Shown here: in pieces, positions 60,020 through 64,000 of the stretch | Numbering within the stretch: position 1 is the first letter of the stretch | Layout of the letters: each line of letters begins with the position of its first letter | Origin: Micractinium sp. NFX-FRZ | Taxonomy: Eukaryota > Chlorophyta > Trebouxiophyceae > Chlorellales > Chlorellaceae | Length of the DNA stretch: 64,000 nt | Reading direction: 5' to 3' | Assembly: GCA_029339195.1 (NCBI GenBank) | Contig: JAPTJF010000258.1 | Location: forward strand, 1 to 64,000 | Made by a program: the position numbers and the translations under genes | Notes under the pieces: generated by a model | Database searches by the model: none | The model's input: the letters and a program-made list of their open reading frames with translations, nothing else | Told to the model about the DNA's origin: nothing

Positions 60020-61014
60020 TGCTGGGAGAAGCTGTTTGTCAGTGCATGCGCTGGTGGCGGCGCGCACAAGCAGAAGCTATCAAGTGCACCCCTGCATGGT
60101 GCCTCTGGCTATGAGCCAGTCTATCCTTGTCCCCGCCCCTGCGCCCAATGTGCATAAACTCTTTCTTCCAGCCCGCGTCTGGGCTTCCCCTCTCCCTGAT
60201 CTCCTGGCAGCGCCCTCCTGGCTTGCTGCATCTTGTTCAGCTATCTCTCCACGTGCGTACCAAGGTGCTCGTCCCCCTGCTGCCAACGTCGTGTGTCACC
60301 TTGCCCTGCTGTGCCTGCCCGCCTCGGCACGACGCTCCTCAGTAATGGCTGCGTGCCTCCCTCTCTCGTGTGCTGCTGTGCTTTCTTTTCTGTCGTTATG
60401 CCTGCCCCTGCGGGCCTTCTTTCCTATGGTGTTCTCTTCGTTGAAGCTTGTGTGACTCTTCAGAAGCGAGAGGCGAAGGGGGGGAGGGGGGGAGAGGTAT
60501 GGACAGTAGCGGTCAGGGGCCGGAGGCAAATGAGCAGGCAGGTGCCGGCAGGCTAGGGAGTGGGTCGAAGCGGATGAGGGGTTGGCGGAGGAGAACGGGG
60601 TGTGCAGAAGGGGAGGTGGGGGTATGCTGCAGGCATGGAGCAGGGTGTTGCTGACAGGCAGATGTCGGGGTGCAGAGAGTGTTGCCGGCAGGCGGCAGTT
60701 TGTGGTTCACACTGTTGCCAAACGACGGGGTTGCGTGGAGAGGGCGGGGGTACTAATCAGGCTACCAGAGGGAGGTACTGATGCCTAGGGGGAGGGGCAC
60801 AAGCAGCGGCCAGCAGGTGCAAGCTTTATCAGCCAGCGCTGCCTCCACACATCATCCGCTGTGCTGCGCGTGCTGGGCCGTGCATGCACGATGTGTCATG
60901 CTGCACATGCTGCGCCCCACAGCTTGGCTGTGGCGGCGCCGGCTCAACCGCCGCTCCTCCCTCGCCACGCTGTGCATGCTGTGTGCTGTGCCGCGCTTGT
61001 CCTTGTGCTGCACC
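60020..61014. other. Convergent 3' flanks
   Basis: About 1 kb lies between two convergent stop codons. It is CT-rich at the left (3' UTR-like), then G-rich around 60480-60780. No TGTAA is obvious for either gene. The right end carries a diverged copy of the neighbouring gene's CDS end. Confidence 0.5.
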
Positions 61015-61085
61015 CTACAGCTTGGCCTGCGGCGGCCGCGGCGGCGCCGGCTCCAGCCGCTGCTCCTCCCTCGCCGCCTGCCGCC
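60910..61085 (-). repeat. Tandem copy of a CDS end in its own 3' flank
   Basis: About 60913-60973 (cacagcttggctgtggcgg, then cgccggctcaaccgccgctcctccctcgcc) repeats about 61014-61074 (tacagcttggcctgcggcgg, then cgccggctccagccgctgctcctccctcgcc). The right copy contains the TAG and the last codons of the 222-aa gene; the left copy lies beyond the stop. Confidence 0.8.
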
Positions 61086-62866
61086 GTTCCTCCTCGCTTC
61101 CCCCCCCGCCTGCGCTGCCCCCTATTGAGCTGCTGGCGCTGCCTGGCCGGATGCCCAGAAGCTCCGCCTGCCTGCGCTTGATGCGTTTGAACTCAGAGGT
61201 GATGTAGTCCAGCAGCTGCGGGGGGTGGTGATGCAGGGGCGGATAAGGGGAATAGTAGGGGGCATCGCTAGGGGGTTGAGAGGTGGAGAGGTGGCGCAAA
61301 CACGAGGGTTGACGGGAAATAAGCGAACGGAGGTCGACCGCGGGCGTGACGGCCACCAACCCACTCCACCCACCCCTTGCACATGGTTGGGTTGCAAGCC
61401 CCTCCCCACCCCCCGCCCGCCTCGCCACTTCCAGCGGTTAGCGCCAGGCTCCCTCCCAGCCCCGCCACCCCCTGCCCCCCCTTTGCACCTGGTTTGGGTA
61501 CGAGATGGCCGACCATTCCCGCACGCTGCCCTCCTCCCAGCGCCTCAGGATGACCTTGTTGGCGGACACGTGGGCCACCAGCTGCAGCGTATGGGTGAGT
61601 GATCAGTCAGTCAGCTTTGGTTGACAAATTTGCGTTGTTGTCGAAGGATGTGGTAGGTGGGCGCTACAAGTCAAATTGTGAACGGGTTGACTGGCTGTTC
61701 ATGGCTGCGGTGGTGAAAAGGATTTGAGCAGGGGCGGGACGGGGCGAGGGGTTTCGAATGGGCGAGAGGGTGTGGCGGAGACGGGCCTTGCTGGAGGGCA
61801 TGCGAGTCGCCAGCTGCGTGCAAGGCTGTGGGTGGGGCAGGTTGGGGTGTATGAGGGTGCCTCGTTCGTGTGTGTTTGGAAGGGGAGAGGGTAGTAGGGC
61901 AGGAGAGCGGCGCGCCTGCTGCTTGCCAGGCCAGCACATGCTGCAGGGGGGTGTGGCGAGTGGGCAGGGGCCAACACGCAACGTGGCTCTGATCACTAGG
62001 TACGAATAGAAACATTCGCACCTGCAGCAGCAGCAGGACTACACAACGTGTGCACCTGCTTATGCCACCAACACCTCCCAGGTCAGACTCCCACCGCCCA
62101 CCCACCCACACCATGACAGCGCACCTGCAGCAGGAGCGGGTCGATGTAGGGCGTGCGCAGCAAGTCCACGTGGTGAATGATGACGTCAGCGGCCTTCTCG
62201 TTCAGCGGCTGCAGCACAACCTTCATCCAGCGCCTGGCGAGCCAAAAGGGAGGGTGGGGGTGGATGGTCAGCATGGCGGCGCCCTTGCTGTTCAGCGGCT
62301 GCAGCACCACCTGCACCCAGCGCCTGCAGACAAAGGGAGGCAACCGAGCCAACCTGGGCAGCAGCAGTCACAAGCACAGAGCAGCACCCCCCACAAGGGT
62401 GCACCCACCCACCTGTACGCATCGCCCACCGGCCCCTCCGGCTGGGCCTGCAGCTCCTGAACAAAACCCTGGACGGTGCCGTCTGGGCTGTGCTGCCGCA
62501 CCATGGCGGCGTACGCGGACCGAGAGGCGTGCACGCAGGCCAGCAGCGGGCCGTAGAGCAGGCGCACTTGGTCGTTGATCCTCTCTATCTGAGCTTTGCG
62601 CTCATCCGTCTTCTTACTGTTGTAAAAGGTGAACAGCCAGCCTGCAGGGGCGGGATGCGGGGGAGAGTGCGGCGCACAGGCAGGTGTTTGCGGTGCTGCC
62701 GGCGAAGCGGCGGCGGGAGGGCGGGCGGGCGGGCGGCGACAGCAACCTGGCGGCGCGACAGCCATCCCGACACGTGGCGGACGGTTCGCCTAGTTCTTGC
62801 GAGTGATTTTGCGAGCCAACCGGGCTCACCGAGGAAGGCCGGCAAGATGACCGACCGGCTCGCCAT
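61015..62866 (-). CDS. Small conserved-looking protein of unknown function
   Basis: Five phased exons (62866-62830, 62641-62413, 62233-62125, 61581-61489, 61215-61015) give 222 residues. Sequence features: a short N-terminus MASRSVILPAFLG then WLFTFYNSKKTDERKAQIER, INDQVRLLYGPLLACVHASR, VVLQPLNEKAADVIIHHVDL, NKVILRRWEEGSVREWSAIS, and a charged helix TSEFKRIKRRQAELLGIRP followed by a Ser/Gly-rich and Glu/Arg-rich tail. The low bias and regular helices suggest a genuinely conserved protein, possibly beginning with a weak hydrophobic segment (PAFLGWLFTFY). I know similar proteins only as uncharacterised algal sequences and do not assign a role. An alternative version of exon 3 lies upstream in intron 2. 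Confidence 0.75.
62171..62335 (-). repeat. Duplicated exon 3 (5' half) of the 222-aa gene
   Basis: The true exon 3 start (minus, 62233 downward, RWMKVVLQPLNEKAADVIIH) has a copy ending its similarity near 62260, with an acceptor at about 62327 (RWVQVVLQPLNSKGAAMLTI). Both have CAG|GCGCTGG acceptors and the same phase. Shared DNA includes ttcagcggctgcagcac. Confidence 0.85.
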
Positions 62867-63796
62867 GGAGCTCAAGCCTCACAGCCCTCCATGGTGTGAT
62901 AAAGGGCGAACGCAGGGGGTTGATCGTTGCTGAAGGCCGGCGGCGCGGGAGACGCAAGCGCTCTCAAGCCCGCCGCCTGTGCCGCCTGCGCTGGGCTGCC
63001 ATGACTGCCTCCTTCATGCTGTGAGGCAGTCTGCGCCCTTTGTGCCCTTTTCACTGGGTCTTTCTTCAGACCTGCCATGCTCACATGGTATTCGCCACTT
63101 CGTCTTTTCATCGCCGGCCACCAACTCGGGCAGGCCCGCTAGTTTGCCGCTGCCTTGCCTCGCCACTCGGCGAGCCCGCGGCTGGCTGCGCCCGGCTGCC
63201 ACGACTGCACCCACGCTGCCACTTCCTTTGTGCTGTCCATGGTTTCCGGGGTGGTGGGGTGTGGATCTTGTTTTACACAAGGCCGCGCAAAGCAGGGCTT
63301 GCAGGCTGGCGGCAGGGCACGCAGTCGCACGCTTGCGGACCATCAGGCGGGTCAAGAGGGTGAGTGGCGCCAAGCGATGCGGGCTTGGTGCGCTAGAAAA
63401 TGAACCGAGAAATGGGGAGTGTGTGAGAAAGCGAGTACGCACGATTGGGGAGGCTCTAAAGAAGCAGTACAGCAGGGCCGGCGGGCGGCGGAGTGGCAAT
63501 GAGCAGGTACGTATCAGGGAAGAGGGGGGAGTATGGCAACCTCACGGGTGCACCGCCGGCCTGGCCAGGATGGCAGTGCAGCGCACAGGCTTGGGTGGTA
63601 AGGCGGATGCAATGGATGGGTTAGTGGGTGGCCGTGCAGGGAGCGAGAGTTGGGCATAAAACGAGGGAGAGGCATTGCTTTCCTCAGGGCGGGGGGCGGC
63701 ATGCGGCCCATAAAGTACAAACAGGCAAGAGGAAGAAGTGCACTGGTGAAGGCAGCCGGCTGCCGGCCAGGTGCAAGCTAAGGGAGAGCTTTTCAT
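62867..63796. other. Upstream region of the 222-aa gene; no gene seen
   Basis: Frames here are Ala/Arg/His-rich and show no motif. The part nearest 62867 presumably holds the 222-aa gene's promoter. 63420-63790 is G/A-rich on the plus strand, similar to the 3' flanks of other minus-strand genes here, which fits a minus-strand gene entering from the right edge. Confidence 0.4.
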
Positions 63797-64000
63797 GGCC
63801 TTTCACAAAGCTTTGAAAAGAGAGGGTGAAAAGGGTGCAGGGCTGCAGGTGTGCCCCACCTCTGCTTCACGGCAGGGCGCTGCGGCAGCAACACTGTGGG
63901 CGGCACCACAAGGGGCACACGGCACTTCCAGAAGGTGCTGGGCTTGCGGAGCGTGCCAAGGGCTGGCCGTTTGGTGCGGCAACCAGGCCTCAGTTTCGGT
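63797..64000 (-). CDS. Possible C-terminal exon of a gene beyond the right edge
   Basis: On the minus strand an open frame runs from the edge through TKRPALGTLRKPSTFWKCRV and VPPTVLLPQRPAVKQRWGT to a TGA near 63797. The first part has protein-like composition (alternating basic and hydrophobic residues). A CAGAG|GTGGGG donor candidate near 63860 offers another end. No family is recognised; it is too short to be sure. Confidence 0.3.

Overview
The window reads as nuclear DNA of a GC-rich unicellular green alga, most likely a trebouxiophyte of the Chlorella/Micractinium type. This is inferred from dense GT-AG introns, Ala/Gly/Gln-rich exons, (GCAG)n/(CTGC)n microsatellites, algal-style TGTAA polyadenylation motifs and the gene set. 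There is no operon structure, no tRNA or rRNA that I can see, and no prokaryotic feature.

Layout, left to right. (1) 1-2506, minus: 3'-truncated unrecognised gene, facing a frameshifted inverted copy of its third exon at 2575-2971 (plus). (2) 4819-9253, minus: acetate kinase, 11 exons. (3) 9695-14810, minus: ParA/Soj-like deviant-Walker ATPase with a Lys-rich tail, 15 exons. (4) 15352-18903, plus: SYLF/Ysc84-like lipid-binding protein, divergent from the ATPase across a 541-bp spacer. (5) 18904-21536: long G-rich spacer. (6) 21537-32893, minus: a very large gene joining armadillo-like and ankyrin segments, a coiled coil, three Spen/FPA-like RRMs and a C-terminal U-box. (7) 34993-39561, minus: PP2A B56/B' regulatory subunit. 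(8) 40118-44013, plus: eIF2B gamma. (9) 44405-48352, plus: type II membrane coiled-coil protein with a His-rich repeat tail. (10) 49206-51299, plus: F-box protein. (11) 52545-54194, plus: unrecognised Ala/Gln-rich protein. (12) 55425-60019, plus: type II membrane sulfotransferase-like protein. (13) 61015-62866, minus: small conserved-looking protein, 222 aa. (14) A possible partial exon at the right edge.

The genes do not form one pathway. Several are housekeeping or regulatory: translation-initiation control, phosphatase targeting, and ubiquitin ligation through both a U-box and an F-box protein. Acetate kinase suggests fermentative acetate metabolism.

The most striking property is architectural. 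In at least nine genes the DNA at one edge of an exon, including its splice site, is tandemly copied once to several times into the neighbouring intron, and in two cases the end of a CDS is copied into its 3' flank. The copies keep recognisable splice signals and degenerate coding sense. At least five GC-AG introns, each supported by reading-frame continuity, occur in the same genes. Together these look like tandem duplication generating or expanding introns. Exon coordinates were derived by hand from GT/GC-AG sites and phase; no transcript data were available.
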